Source: Sphingomonas chungangi (GTDB taxonomy: Bacteria > Pseudomonadota > Alphaproteobacteria > Sphingomonadales > Sphingomonadaceae). From it: a DNA stretch of 64,000 bases. Made by a program: the position numbers and the translations under genes. A model generated the notes under the pieces. The model was not told where the DNA came from, searched no databases, and saw nothing but the letters and a program-made list of their open reading frames with translations. Positions 47,628 to 56,883 of this stretch are shown in pieces. The stretch lies in NCBI RefSeq assembly GCF_013778325.1, contig NZ_JACEIB010000027.1:248001-312000 (forward strand), in the 5' to 3' direction. Within the stretch, counting starts at the first letter, position 1; each line of letters begins with the position of its first letter.

Positions 47628-50600
47628 TTGGCGGACAATCTCTCCCAAATCCTCAAGGCCACCAAGCCCCTCACCCTCTCGGCCGTGCCGCCGGGCTTCC
47701 TGCCGTGGCTGCTGGCCGACCTCGCGCGCGCCGCGAAGAGCCGCGCCGTGTTCGTCGCCGCCGACGATATCCAGATGCGCGCCGTCAGCGACGCCGCCGC
47801 CTTCTTCGCGCCGGAGCTCACCACGCTCGCCTTCCCGGCGTGGGATTGCCTGCCCTTCGACCGCGCCTCCCCCTCGCTCAGGTCCTCCGCCGAGCGGCTG
47901 GCGACGCTGCAGGCGCTCCAGAAGCCCGCCAAGGGCCCCACCCTGCTGGTGACCACGGTCAACGCCGCGACCCAGCGCACCCTCACCCCATTCCGCATCC
48001 GCCAGCTGGTCGCGAAGCTCGCGCCGGGCGAGCGGATCGATCGCGACAAGCTCGCGCATCTGCTGCAGGCCAACGGCTATGTCCGTACCGACACCGTCGC
48101 CGATCCGGGCGAATATGCGGTGCGCGGCGGGCTGGTCGATCTCTGGCCGTCGGGCGAGGAACTGGCGCTACGCCTCGACTTCTTCGGCGACGAGATCGAG
48201 AGCGTCCGCCGCTTCGACCCCGCCGACCAGCGCACCGTCGATCGCGTCGACGGCTTCACCCTGCTGCCCGCCAGCGAGGCTTTGCTCGACGAGGACAGCA
48301 TCAAGCGCTTCCGCTCCGGCTATCGCGAGCGCTTCGGCGCCACCGCGACCGGCGATCCGCTCTACCAGGCGGTGAGCGATGGCCGCCGCCTCGCCGGCAT
48401 GGAGCATTGGCTGCCGCTGTTCGAGGAGAAGCTGGCGACCCTGTTCGATCACCTCTCCGACGAGGACGTGATCATCCGTGATTCGGGCGCGCCGGCGGCG
48501 GCGCAGAACCGCTTCGAGGCGATCGCCGACTATCACGCCAACCGCGTCCGCGCGCAGTCGAGCGATCCGGGCAGCTATCGCCCGCTCAAGGCCGACACGC
48601 TGTATCTCTCCGAGCAGGAGTGGGAGCAGCAGATCGCCGACCGCCCGCTCCACCTCAGCACGCCCTTCCGCGAGCCGGAGAGTGCGACCGTGCTGGATTT
48701 CGATGTGGAAGGCCCGCGCGACTTCACGCCCGAGCGCACCGCGCAGGAGAATGTCTACGAGGCGGTCGCGGCGCATTCGCGCAAGCTGCATCGCGACGGC
48801 CGCAAGCTGATCCTCGCCAGCTACTCGATCGGCTCGCGCGAGCGGCTGGCCGGACTGCTGGCGGATCACGGGCTGGATCGGCTGGAACTGGTCGACAGCT
48901 GGCAGGAGGCGCTGGGCGCGGCCAAGGCGAGCGCGAAGGGCGCGGTGGCGCTCACCGTCCTGCCCCTCGATCACGGCTTCACCACGCCCGAGGTCGCGCT
49001 GCTCACCGAGCAGGACATGCTGGGCGATCGCCTCGTCCGCCGCCAGCGCCGCAAGAAATCCGCCGACGCCTTCATGCAGGAGCTGGCGACGCTCTCGCCC
49101 GGCGACCTCGTGGTGCACGTCGATCACGGCATCGGCCGCTACGAGGGGCTGACCTCGATTCCCGTCAGCAAGGCGCCGCACGATTGCGTCCAGCTCGAAT
49201 ATGCCGGTGGCGACAAGCTCTATGTGCCGGTCGAAAATCTCGAAGTCCTGAGCCGCTACGGCGCGGATAGCGAGGGTGTCGGCCTCGACAAACTGGGCGG
49301 CGTCGCGTGGCAGGCGCGCAAGGCGAAGATGAAGGAGCGCATCCGCGAGATTGCGGGTGAGCTGATGGCCACCGCCGCCGCCCGCGCGCTCCGCCCCGCC
49401 GAGGTGCTCGATCCGGACGCCGCCTACCCCGAATTCGTCAACCGCTTCCCCTACGAGGAGACCGAGGATCAGGACCGCGCGATCGTCGACACGCTGGAGG
49501 ATCTGACCGCCGGCAAGCCGATGGACCGGCTGATCGTCGGCGACGTCGGCTTCGGCAAGACCGAGGTGGCGTTGCGCGCCGCCTTCGTCGCGGCGATGGC
49601 GGGGCAGCAGGTCGCGGTGGTCTGCCCGACCACGTTGCTCGCGCGCCAGCACTACCAGAATTTCGTCGCGCGCTTCGAGGGCTTCCCGCTGCGCATCGGC
49701 CGCCTCTCGCGCCTCGTCCCCGCCGCCGAGGCCAAGGCGACGCGCGACGGCATCGCCGACGGCACGATCGACATCGTCGTCGGCACCCACGCGATCATCG
49801 CCAAGCAGGTGGAGTTCAAGCGGCTGGGCCTCGTCATCGTCGACGAGGAGCAGCGCTTCGGCGTCACCCACAAGGAGCGGCTGAAGGCGATGAAGGCGGA
49901 CGTCCACGTCCTCACCCTCACCGCCACGCCGATCCCGCGCACGCTGCAGATGGCGATGTCCGGCCTGCGCGAACTGAGCGTGATCCAGACCCCGCCGGTC
50001 GATCGCCTCGCGGTGCGCACCTATGTGATGCCATGGGACCCGGTCGTGGTGCGCGAGGCGCTGCTGCGCGAACATTATCGCGGCGGCCAGGCCTATTTCG
50101 TGGCACCCCGCGTCAAGGACCTGCCCGACATCGAGAAATTCCTGCGCGACGAGGTGCCGGAGATCACCTTCGTCACCGCGCACGGCCAGATGGGCGCCAC
50201 GGAAGTCGAGGACAAGATGTCCGCCTTCTACGATCGCAAGTACGACGTGCTGCTCTCCACCACGATCATCGAGAGCGGCATCGACATCCCGAGCGCCAAC
50301 ACGATCATCCTGCACCGCGCGGATCGCTTCGGCCTCGCCCAGCTCTACCAGCTGCGCGGGCGCGTCGGTCGTTCCAAGACGCGCGCCTATGCCTACTTCA
50401 CCACGCCCGCCGGCCGGATCACCACCGAGAGCGCAGAGAAGCGCCTGCAGGTGCTGGCGAATCTCGACAGCCTCGGCGCGGGCTTCCAGCTGGCGTCGCA
50501 CGATCTCGACATCCGCGGCGCGGGCAATCTCGTCGGCGACGAGCAATCGGGCCACATCAAGGAGGTCGGCTTCGAACTCTACCAGTCGATGCTGGAGGAG

Positions 50601-51101
50601 GCGATCGTCATCGCCAAGTCGGGCGGCACCGAGATCCCCGAATCGAAGACCGATTTCTCGCCGCAGATCACGGTGGATGCGCCGATCCTCATCCCAGAGG
50701 AGTATGTGCCCGATCTCGACCTGCGCATGGGCCTCTATCGCCGGATGAACGAGATCGAGGACAAGGGCGGCATCGAGGCCTTCGCAGCCGAGATGATCGA
50801 TCGCTTCGGGAAATTGCCGGAGGCGACGAAGAACCTGATCGACGTGATCGGCATCAAGCTCGATTGCAAGAAGGCGCGGATTTCGCGGCTGGACGTGGGT
50901 GCCAAGGGCGCGCTGGTCACGTTCGCCGACGGCGGCTTCCCCAACGTGAAAGGGCTGCTCGCTTATCTGGAGCGGCTGAAGGACACGGCCAAGCTGCGCC
51001 CGGATCAAAAGCTGGTCATCACCCGCAACTGGGTCGACCCGGCCGCGCGCCTGCACGGCGCGACGCAGCTGGCGAAGGGGCTGGCGAAAGCGGCGGGGTA
51101 G
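47628..51101 (+). CDS. mfd: Transcription-repair coupling factor Mfd
   Basis: 1,157 residues, start TTG at 47628 (MADNLSQILKATKPLTLSAV). The order is a UvrB-homologous N-terminal module, an RNA-polymerase-interacting domain (LSPGDLVVHVDHGIGRYEGL), a RecG-like translocase (GDVGFGKTEVALRAAF; IVDEEQRFGVTHKERL; TLTATPIPRTLQMAMSGLRE; QLYQLRGRVGRSKTRAYAYF), and a C-terminal TRCF domain. It removes stalled RNA polymerase at lesions and recruits UvrA. Complete. A palindromic repeat precedes and another follows the gene. Confidence 0.97.
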   Translation: MADNLSQILKATKPLTLSAVPPGFLPWLLADLARAAKSRAVFVAADDIQMRAVSDAAAFFAPELTTLAFPAWDCLPFDRASPSLRSSAERLATLQALQKPAKGPTLLVTTVNAATQRTLTPFRIRQLVAKLAPGERIDRDKLAHLLQANGYVRTDTVADPGEYAVRGGLVDLWPSGEELALRLDFFGDEIESVRRFDPADQRTVDRVDGFTLLPASEALLDEDSIKRFRSGYRERFGATATGDPLYQAVSDGRRLAGMEHWLPLFEEKLATLFDHLSDEDVIIRDSGAPAAAQNRFEAIADYHANRVRAQSSDPGSYRPLKADTLYLSEQEWEQQIADRPLHLSTPFREPESATVLDFDVEGPRDFTPERTAQENVYEAVAAHSRKLHRDGRKLILASYSIGSRERLAGLLADHGLDRLELVDSWQEALGAAKASAKGAVALTVLPLDHGFTTPEVALLTEQDMLGDRLVRRQRRKKSADAFMQELATLSPGDLVVHVDHGIGRYEGLTSIPVSKAPHDCVQLEYAGGDKLYVPVENLEVLSRYGADSEGVGLDKLGGVAWQARKAKMKERIREIAGELMATAAARALRPAEVLDPDAAYPEFVNRFPYEETEDQDRAIVDTLEDLTAGKPMDRLIVGDVGFGKTEVALRAAFVAAMAGQQVAVVCPTTLLARQHYQNFVARFEGFPLRIGRLSRLVPAAEAKATRDGIADGTIDIVVGTHAIIAKQVEFKRLGLVIVDEEQRFGVTHKERLKAMKADVHVLTLTATPIPRTLQMAMSGLRELSVIQTPPVDRLAVRTYVMPWDPVVVREALLREHYRGGQAYFVAPRVKDLPDIEKFLRDEVPEITFVTAHGQMGATEVEDKMSAFYDRKYDVLLSTTIIESGIDIPSANTIILHRADRFGLAQLYQLRGRVGRSKTRAYAYFTTPAGRITTESAEKRLQVLANLDSLGAGFQLASHDLDIRGAGNLVGDEQSGHIKEVGFELYQSMLEEAIVIAKSGGTEIPESKTDFSPQITVDAPILIPEEYVPDLDLRMGLYRRMNEIEDKGGIEAFAAEMIDRFGKLPEATKNLIDVIGIKLDCKKARISRLDVGAKGALVTFADGGFPNVKGLLAYLERLKDTAKLRPDQKLVITRNWVDPAARLHGATQLAKGLAKAAG

Positions 51102-51111
51102 CGAACCCCAA

Positions 51112-51234
51112 CCCCGTTCGTGCTGAGGAGCCGCTGAGCCTGTCGAAGCGGCGTCTCGAAGCACCTGCACAGGCCCTTCGAGACAGGCCTTCGCCTCCGC
51201 TTCGCTCCGCTCAGCCCCTCTTCAGGGCGAACGG
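51112..51234. repeat. Dispersed palindromic repeat (family A, long variant)
   Basis: Begins ccccgttcgtgctgaggagc and ends ccctcttcagggcgaacgg, with inner arms cctgtcgaagcggcgtctcg and cccttcgagacaggccttcg. It belongs to a longer sub-type shared with the copy at 58046-58162. It starts 11 bases after the mfd stop. Confidence 0.82.
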
Positions 51235-51245
51235 ATCTTGGAATG

Positions 51246-51335
51246 TCAGAGCATCTTCCCGATCCGCTGGAGCACGCCGCAGAGCGAAACCGCCATCACC
51301 GAAAACAGGGTCGCGCCCACGATCTGAACCAGCAT
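51246..51335 (-). CDS. Possible 29-residue membrane peptide
   Basis: A short frame, beginning MLVQIVGATLFSVMAVSLCG and ending LQRIGKML, encodes one hydrophobic helix with a basic end. The ATG at 51335 has GTCGGGGGAC just upstream, a fair ribosome-binding site. It is isolated between the repeat behind mfd and the dcd leader. Such short frames are easily spurious, so confidence is low; no similar protein is recognised. Confidence 0.3.
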   Translation of the reverse strand: MLVQIVGATLFSVMAVSLCGVLQRIGKML

Positions 51336-51521
51336 ATGTCCCCCGACATGTCCTTTTGCCGGACACCTGATAACGGATAATGGTTAACCGGTCGTCATGC
51401 TGCAGCTGCGAAGCGCTCTGTTCAGCGCATCAACGCATCCACCGGACAGAACGGCTCCGTCCCGATTTCGCTTCGCGCTAAAGGCTTGCTCCCTGCCCCG
51501 CATCCCGCGAAAGGTCTGGCC

Positions 51522-52076
51522 ATGGCAATATTATCCGACCGCTGGATTCGCGAGCAGGCGCTGAACCATGGCATGATCGAGCCCTTCGTCGAGGCACAGC
51601 GGCGCGAGGGCTGCATCAGCTACGGCCTGTCCAGCTACGGCTACGATGCGCGCGTGGCCGACGAGTTCAAGATATTCACCAACATCGACAGCGCGGTGGT
51701 GGATCCCAAGGATTTCGCCGCCAACAGCTTCGTCGATCGCCAGACCGACTGCTGCATCATCCCGCCCAACAGCTTCGCGCTGGCCCGCACGGTGGAATAT
51801 TTCCGCGTGCCGCGCGACGTGCTGGTGATCTGCCTCGGCAAGTCCACCTACGCCCGCTGCGGCATCATCGTGAACGTGACCCCGCTGGAGCCGGAGTGGG
51901 AAGGCCATGTCACGCTGGAATTCTCCAACACCACGCCGCTGCCCGCCAAGATCTACGCCAACGAGGGCGCGTGCCAGTTCCTGTTCCTCAAGGGCAACGA
52001 GCCCTGCGAGACGAGCTACGCCGATCGCGCCGGCAAATATATGGGCCAGCGCGGCGTGACGCTGCCGCGGCTCTAG
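51522..52076 (+). CDS. dcd: dCTP deaminase
   Basis: 184 residues from the ATG at 51522 ([20 protein letters not shown]); an upstream in-frame ATG adds an atypical extension. It deaminates dCTP to dUTP for thymidylate synthesis. Motifs: [40 protein letters not shown] with the catalytic Glu in [14 protein letters not shown], and [10 protein letters not shown]. Complete and typical in length. It lies alone, convergent with the AI-2E-family permease gene. Confidence 0.97.
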   Translation: MAILSDRWIREQALNHGMIEPFVEAQRREGCISYGLSSYGYDARVADEFKIFTNIDSAVVDPKDFAANSFVDRQTDCCIIPPNSFALARTVEYFRVPRDVLVICLGKSTYARCGIIVNVTPLEPEWEGHVTLEFSNTTPLPAKIYANEGACQFLFLKGNEPCETSYADRAGKYMGQRGVTLPRL

Positions 52077-53158
52077 GGAAGTTCGACCGGCATCGTCTTC
52101 CGTTCGACGAACTCGCGCCACAGCATCACAAGTACCGCCATCGTCGCCGGGCCGACGAACAGGCCGAGCAGCCCCAGCGTCTCCACGCCGCCCAGGATGC
52201 CGATCAGCACCCAAATGAAGGGCAGCCGGGTCGCGCCGCCGATCAGCACGGGGCGGATGAAATGGTCGGCGAGGCCCACCACCGCGAAGCCGATCACGTT
52301 GATCAGGATCGCGCCCGTCACCGAATCCTGGGTGAGCAGCGCGAAGGCCGCAACCTCGAACATCACCGCCGCGCCGAAGGGAATCATCGCCGCGATCGCG
52401 GTGGCGATGCCGAGTAGGATCGGGTGCGGCACGCCGAGCAGCACATAGACCACGGCCATCACCGCACCCTCGCCCAGCCCGACCAGCACCAGCCCGTCGA
52501 TCGTGCCGCGCACCGACTGGATGACCTGCCGTCCGATCCGCTCTCCGGAAGGGCCGAACAGCCGGTTGCTCGCGGCGCGCAGCTGCGCGACGAGCAGATC
52601 GCTGTCGCGTAGCAGGAAGAACAGGGCGATCAGGGTGAAGGCGAAGATCACGCCCGAATGGACGATGGCACCACCGATCTTCTGCGTATGTCGGAGCAAT
52701 TGCTGCTGATCGAAGCGGGCAAGCTCGGCCTGCGTCGCCTCGGGCGTGGCGAGATGCTCCTGCCACCAGGCAACCGCGGCATCACGCTCGAACGGCAGTG
52801 AGGATAGCCAGTGTGGCACCGGTACGCCGGTCTCCCGAGCCATGTAGAACCAGTGCATCAGATCCTTCACCTCGGCGATCGCGCGGAACAGGCCGAGACC
52901 GACCGGGATCACCACAAGCAGTCCAATGCCGAGCGTGAAGATTGCCGGCATCACGGCTCCCTTGCGAAAGCGCGGCCAACGGCTGACCGCGCGTTCGTAA
53001 AGCGGCATGAAAGCGATCGCGAGCACCGCCGCCCAGATCAGCGCCGGCAGAAAGGTGTGCGTGATCCAGATACCGAGCGCGAGCAGCACCAGCGCCAGGA
53101 TCAGCCGTGCGCGTTTCTGTCCGGGCAAGGGCTCGGTGCCGGCGACGGGTTCACCCAT
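52073..53158 (-). CDS. AI-2E family transporter (PerM/TqsA-like permease)
   Basis: 361 residues with about eight membrane helices: [20 protein letters not shown] and [20 protein letters not shown] at the N-terminus, a long periplasmic segment (about 75-155), then [20 protein letters not shown], the family hallmark [20 protein letters not shown], and [20 protein letters not shown]. Family members export autoinducer-2 or other small solutes; the substrate is unknown here. It follows rnr on the same strand with a gap of a few bases and is probably co-transcribed. The 3' end overlaps dcd by 4 bases. Confidence 0.88.
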   Translation of the reverse strand: MGEPVAGTEPLPGQKRARLILALVLLALGIWITHTFLPALIWAAVLAIAFMPLYERAVSRWPRFRKGAVMPAIFTLGIGLLVVIPVGLGLFRAIAEVKDLMHWFYMARETGVPVPHWLSSLPFERDAAVAWWQEHLATPEATQAELARFDQQQLLRHTQKIGGAIVHSGVIFAFTLIALFFLLRDSDLLVAQLRAASNRLFGPSGERIGRQVIQSVRGTIDGLVLVGLGEGAVMAVVYVLLGVPHPILLGIATAIAAMIPFGAAVMFEVAAFALLTQDSVTGAILINVIGFAVVGLADHFIRPVLIGGATRLPFIWVLIGILGGVETLGLLGLFVGPATMAVLVMLWREFVERKTMPVELP

Positions 53159-53161
53159 GGA

Positions 53162-55501
53162 TCAACGTCTCCCCTGATGCCGGATGTTCGCCGGCCTGCC
53201 GCGCTTGCCGACCGGCCGCCGCCCGTCACGGCGGATCAGCCGGCGGCCCGGCATGTGGTTGGCCCCTTCGGCCAGTTCGAAGCGCAACGCACCGGAGGCG
53301 ACATTGGCCTCCACCAGCCGCAGCGTCAGCCGCTGGCCGACATGGTAGCGCTCGCCGCTCTCCTCGCCGATCAGGCTGTGCGTCGCCTCGTCGTGGTGGA
53401 AACGCTCGGCGCCCAGCGTCGAGACGGGAACCAGCCCGTCGCCGCCCAGCCCCTCCACGGTGGCGAAGAAACCGAAGCGCTGCACGCCCGTGATCCGCGT
53501 CTCGACCAGTTCGCCCACCTTTGTGGAAAGATAGGCGGCGATGTAGCGGTCGATCGTCTCGCGCTCGGCCTCCATAGCGCGACGCTCGGCCTGGCTGATC
53601 TTTTCGCCGAGCTCCTCCATATGGTTGGTGTCGTGGCTGGAGAGCCGCGTCTCCTCCGCCGCCGGATCGAGCAGATACGCCCCCACCAGCGCGCGATGGA
53701 CGAGCAGGTCGGCATAGCGGCGGATCGGCGAGGTGAAGTGCGCGTAGCTGCCCAGCGCCAGGCCGAAATGACCGACATTGTTGGGGCTGTAGACCGCCTG
53801 CATCTGGGTGCGGAGCACCTGCGTCATGATCTCGGGGCGCTCCAGCCGGTCCTCGATCAGGTCCAGGATATGGTTGAACGTCTTGGGCCGTACCACCTGC
53901 CCCAGCGCCAGCGACACGTCGAAGGTGGCGAGATAGTCCTTGAGCGCGACCAGCTTCTCGCGGCTCGGCGTCTCGTGGATGCGGTACATGACCGGCGCCT
54001 GCTTCTTCTCCAGCGCCTTGGCCGCCGCGACGTTGGCGGCGATCATGAAATCCTCGACAACCTGATGCGCATCGAGACGCTCGCGGGCACTCACCGAAGC
54101 GATGCGTCCCTTCTCGTCGAGCATCACGCGTTGCTCGGGCAGATCGAGCGCCAACGGCTCGCGCCGGTCCCGCGCAGCCTTGAGGAGAGACCAGGCGCTC
54201 CACAGGTTCTTCAGCGCATCCAAAATCGGTCCGTTCGCACTGAGCGAAGTCGAAGTGCGGGCTTCAGGCGACTCGCTTGCTGCACGTCCTTCGACTTCGC
54301 TCAGGACGAACGGGGTGTTTGAGGCTGGCGAAGAAACGGAATCGATCGCCGCCTGCGCATCCTCGTAGGCGATCACCGCCGCGATCCGCACCACCGCGCG
54401 GGCGAAGCGGAAGGCCTTGATCTCGCCCTTCGCGTCGATCGTCAGGTGGCAGGCCATCGCCGCGCGGTCCGCCCCCTCGCCCAGCGAGCAGACGTCCGCC
54501 GACAATATCTCCGGCAGCATCGGCACGACGCGATCGGGGAAATAGACCGAATTGCCGCGCTTGCGCGCCTCCCTGTCCAGTGCGGTGCCGGGGCGGACGT
54601 AGAAGGAGACGTCGGCGATGGCGACGATCGCCTGCCAGCCGCCTTCGTTTCCGGGATGATCGTCCTGAGCGGCCCAGATCGCATCGTCATGATCGCGCGC
54701 ATCGGCCGGATCGATCGCGACGATCGGCAAGTGGCGCAGATCCTCCCTGCCCTCGCCCAGCGGCTGCTTCGCGGAGCGATCCGCCTCTTCCAGCGCTGCC
54801 TCGGAGAATATGTCCGGAATACCGAACTTGTGGATCGCGATCAGCGAGAAACTGCGCGGCGCAAAAGGATCGCCGAGAATCTCGGTCACGCGCGCCATGA
54901 TCTTCGGCGGACGCCCTGCCTTCTCGGCCAGCACCAGATCGCCGACATCGGCTTCCCCCACGTCCGAGATCGGCAGATCGTGGCGCTCGCGCTTGTCCAC
55001 GGGCTTGAGCCACAGCCGATCGCCCTCCTTGTGGACGACGCCCAGCACCAGTTCCTCGCCCCGCGCGAGCTTCTTCATCGGGTGGGCGACCCATCCCTTG
55101 CCCGCCTCCTCGGTGCGCGCGAGGATGCGGTCACCCACGCCCAGCGCCGCGATTCCGCGTCCACGCCGCTCCATCACGCGCAGGCGCGGCGCGGGGAGTC
55201 CTTCCGCTACCCAATGTTCAGGGGTCGCGATCACCTGGCCGTCGTCGACGTCGATGACGCGCAGCACCGTCACCTTCGGCACGCCGCCCATCTTGTGAAA
55301 GGCCCGCCCGGGCCCGCCGTCGATCAGGCCCTCGTCGGCCATGTCCTTCAGCAGCGCCTTGAGCTGGATTTTCTCATTGCCCTTCAGGCCGAAGGCACGC
55401 GCGATCTCGCGCTTGCCGGCGGGCTGATCGCTTTCCTCGATGAAGCGGAGGATCTGGTCGCGGCTCGGCAGGCCGGGGACGACTTTGGGCTTGGACATCA
55501 C
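53162..55501 (-). CDS. rnr: Ribonuclease R with in-frame repeat-derived insert
   Basis: 779 residues: an N-terminal winged helix (SRDQILRFIEESDQPAGKRE), cold-shock domains, the RNB catalytic domain (VAIDPADARDHDDAIWAAQD with the Mg-binding Asp cluster; ADVSFYVRPGTALDREARKR), and a C-terminal S1 domain with a basic tail (RLIRRDGRRPVGKRGRPANI). It is a processive 3'-5' exonuclease. At about residues 395-423 the sequence PFVLSEVEGRAASESPEART and following STSLSANG is encoded by a family A palindromic repeat; it interrupts the RNB domain between YEDAQAAIDSV and LDALKNLWSAW but keeps the frame. The insert likely forms a surface loop. A start at the second Met is equally possible. Confidence 0.95.
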   Translation of the reverse strand: MMSKPKVVPGLPSRDQILRFIEESDQPAGKREIARAFGLKGNEKIQLKALLKDMADEGLIDGGPGRAFHKMGGVPKVTVLRVIDVDDGQVIATPEHWVAEGLPAPRLRVMERRGRGIAALGVGDRILARTEEAGKGWVAHPMKKLARGEELVLGVVHKEGDRLWLKPVDKRERHDLPISDVGEADVGDLVLAEKAGRPPKIMARVTEILGDPFAPRSFSLIAIHKFGIPDIFSEAALEEADRSAKQPLGEGREDLRHLPIVAIDPADARDHDDAIWAAQDDHPGNEGGWQAIVAIADVSFYVRPGTALDREARKRGNSVYFPDRVVPMLPEILSADVCSLGEGADRAAMACHLTIDAKGEIKAFRFARAVVRIAAVIAYEDAQAAIDSVSSPASNTPFVLSEVEGRAASESPEARTSTSLSANGPILDALKNLWSAWSLLKAARDRREPLALDLPEQRVMLDEKGRIASVSARERLDAHQVVEDFMIAANVAAAKALEKKQAPVMYRIHETPSREKLVALKDYLATFDVSLALGQVVRPKTFNHILDLIEDRLERPEIMTQVLRTQMQAVYSPNNVGHFGLALGSYAHFTSPIRRYADLLVHRALVGAYLLDPAAEETRLSSHDTNHMEELGEKISQAERRAMEAERETIDRYIAAYLSTKVGELVETRITGVQRFGFFATVEGLGGDGLVPVSTLGAERFHHDEATHSLIGEESGERYHVGQRLTLRLVEANVASGALRFELAEGANHMPGRRLIRRDGRRPVGKRGRPANIRHQGRR
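54231..54315. repeat. Family A palindromic repeat inside the rnr coding region
   Basis: Arms ccgttcgcactgagcgaagt and acttcgctcaggacgaacgg are near the consensus of the intergenic copies. The length is compatible with an uninterrupted rnr frame, and the translated part has no in-frame stop on the minus strand. Confidence 0.92.
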
Positions 55502-55616
55502 AAGCGGGTCTAGACGCTGCGAAGCGCTGCGTCACCTCTGGGCAGACGGCACCGAAAGGCGTATCGCTCGTTACGGACGGGGAACACCCCGCCATCACCA
55601 ACAGGAGGACATCTGG

Positions 55617-55817
55617 ATGCGTCTGTTCGCACTCGTCGCCGCCGCAACGCTCGTCACCGCCGGCCTCTCCGCCGCGCCCGCCGCCGCCCGGCCGAACCAC
55701 TGGCACGGCCATGGTCATGGCTGGCACGGCAACGGCCATGGCTGGCACGGCGGCGGCCATCATCGCCGTTGCACCACCACATGGCGCCACCATCACCGCG
55801 TTCGCCGCTGCTGGTAA
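55617..55817 (+). CDS. Small secreted His/Gly/Trp-rich protein
   Basis: 66 residues with a strong RBS (aggagga) before the ATG. A signal peptide (MRLFALVAAATLVTAGLSAA, cut after AAA) is followed by a mature peptide of repeated HGHGWHGN units (NHWHGHGHGWHGNGHGWHGG) and a basic His-rich end (HHRVRRCW). It should be exported and could bind Ni, Zn or Cu through its histidines; this is inferred from composition. Similar short His-rich secreted proteins are widespread in sphingomonads and unnamed. It is divergent from rnr. Confidence 0.75.
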   Translation: MRLFALVAAATLVTAGLSAAPAAARPNHWHGHGHGWHGNGHGWHGGGHHRRCTTTWRHHHRVRRCW

Positions 55818-55845
55818 GCGGGATTGAAGGCGGGGCGCCGCCCGG

Positions 55846-56883
55846 TCAGCGACCGAGCGGCGTCCACGCCTCATCGTCGGAAAGAGGCGAGAAAATCGTA
55901 TCGATCATCTGATCCGTGACGCCGTCCGGCGTCGCAGGGTTCCAGACAGGCTTGTTGTCGCGATCGACCAGCAGGGCGCGCACCCCTTCCGCGAAGTCCG
56001 GCCGCTGGATGACGTGGACCGCCACGCCATATTCGGCACGCATCTCGTCGGCGAAGTCGGTGCGCTCTCGCCCGTCCTTGACCAGCCGCAGGCACACCTT
56101 GCAGGTCTGCGGCGATTTCTTGCCGAGCGTGCGCAGTTGCGCCTCCGCCCATTCGGACTTGTCGGCCGCCAGCGCGGCGAGGATGTCCTCGTAGCGATCG
56201 GCGACGAATAGCCGTTCGATCTCTTCGGCTCGGGCGAGGATACCGGCGGCCGGCGGCTCGATCGCCGCCTCGTCCAGCAGCCGCCCGACCGACTGTGGAT
56301 CGGCCGCGATCGCCGCCTTCAGCGCAGGCAGGTCCTCGGACGGGATGTAGTGCGTGCAGATGCCGAGCGCGACGCACTCCGCCCCGTCCAGCCGCGCCCC
56401 GGTCAGCGCGAGATATTCGCCGAAGTGACCTGGCAGGCGCGAGAGATACCAGCCGCCGCCGACATCGGTGAACAGGCCGATGCCCGTCTCCGGCATGGCG
56501 AACAGGGTGTTCTCGGTGGCGATGCGATACTTGGCCGGCTGCGAGATGCCGACGCCGCCGCCCATCGTCACGCCGTCCATGAACGCGACGACCGGCTTGG
56601 CATAGGTGAAGAGCAGATGGTTGAGGCGATATTCCTCGTGGAAGAAGGCGCGCGCCGCGACTGCGTCGCTAGCCAACTGCACCACGTCGCCGCCGGCGCA
56701 GAAGCCGCGCCCTTCGGCATGGTCGATCAGCACCACCTCGACCGCCTCGTCGCCGCGCCAGCCCTGCAGCGCCGCGATCATCGCGATGCACATCGGCTGC
56801 GTCAGCGCGTGAATGGCGCGCGGCCGGTTGAGCCTCAGCCGTCCCGCCTTGCCGTCGACCTGCGTCAGAACCTCGTCAGTCAC
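55846..56883 (-). CDS. Enoyl-CoA hydratase/isomerase family protein (HIBYL-CoA hydrolase-like)
   Basis: 345 residues of the crotonase fold. Motifs EGRGFCAGGDVVQL, GVTMGGGVGISQPAKYRIAT and FAMPETGIGLFTDVGGGWYL are those of 3-hydroxyisobutyryl-CoA hydrolase (Glu and Asp in PETxIGxxxDVGG), a step in valine breakdown that releases 3-hydroxyisobutyrate on the way to propionyl-CoA. That would fit the mutase/carboxylase genes upstream, but the family is broad. The start overlaps the wecB end by 8 bases, so the two are probably co-transcribed. Confidence 0.85.
   Translation of the reverse strand: MTDEVLTQVDGKAGRLRLNRPRAIHALTQPMCIAMIAALQGWRGDEAVEVVLIDHAEGRGFCAGGDVVQLASDAVAARAFFHEEYRLNHLLFTYAKPVVAFMDGVTMGGGVGISQPAKYRIATENTLFAMPETGIGLFTDVGGGWYLSRLPGHFGEYLALTGARLDGAECVALGICTHYIPSEDLPALKAAIAADPQSVGRLLDEAAIEPPAAGILARAEEIERLFVADRYEDILAALAADKSEWAEAQLRTLGKKSPQTCKVCLRLVKDGRERTDFADEMRAEYGVAVHVIQRPDFAEGVRALLVDRDNKPVWNPATPDGVTDQMIDTIFSPLSDDEAWTPLGR

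Noticed and set aside
48168-51170. 1,000-codon minus-strand open frame
   Set aside because: Antisense shadow of mfd with the same low-complexity composition and no domain.
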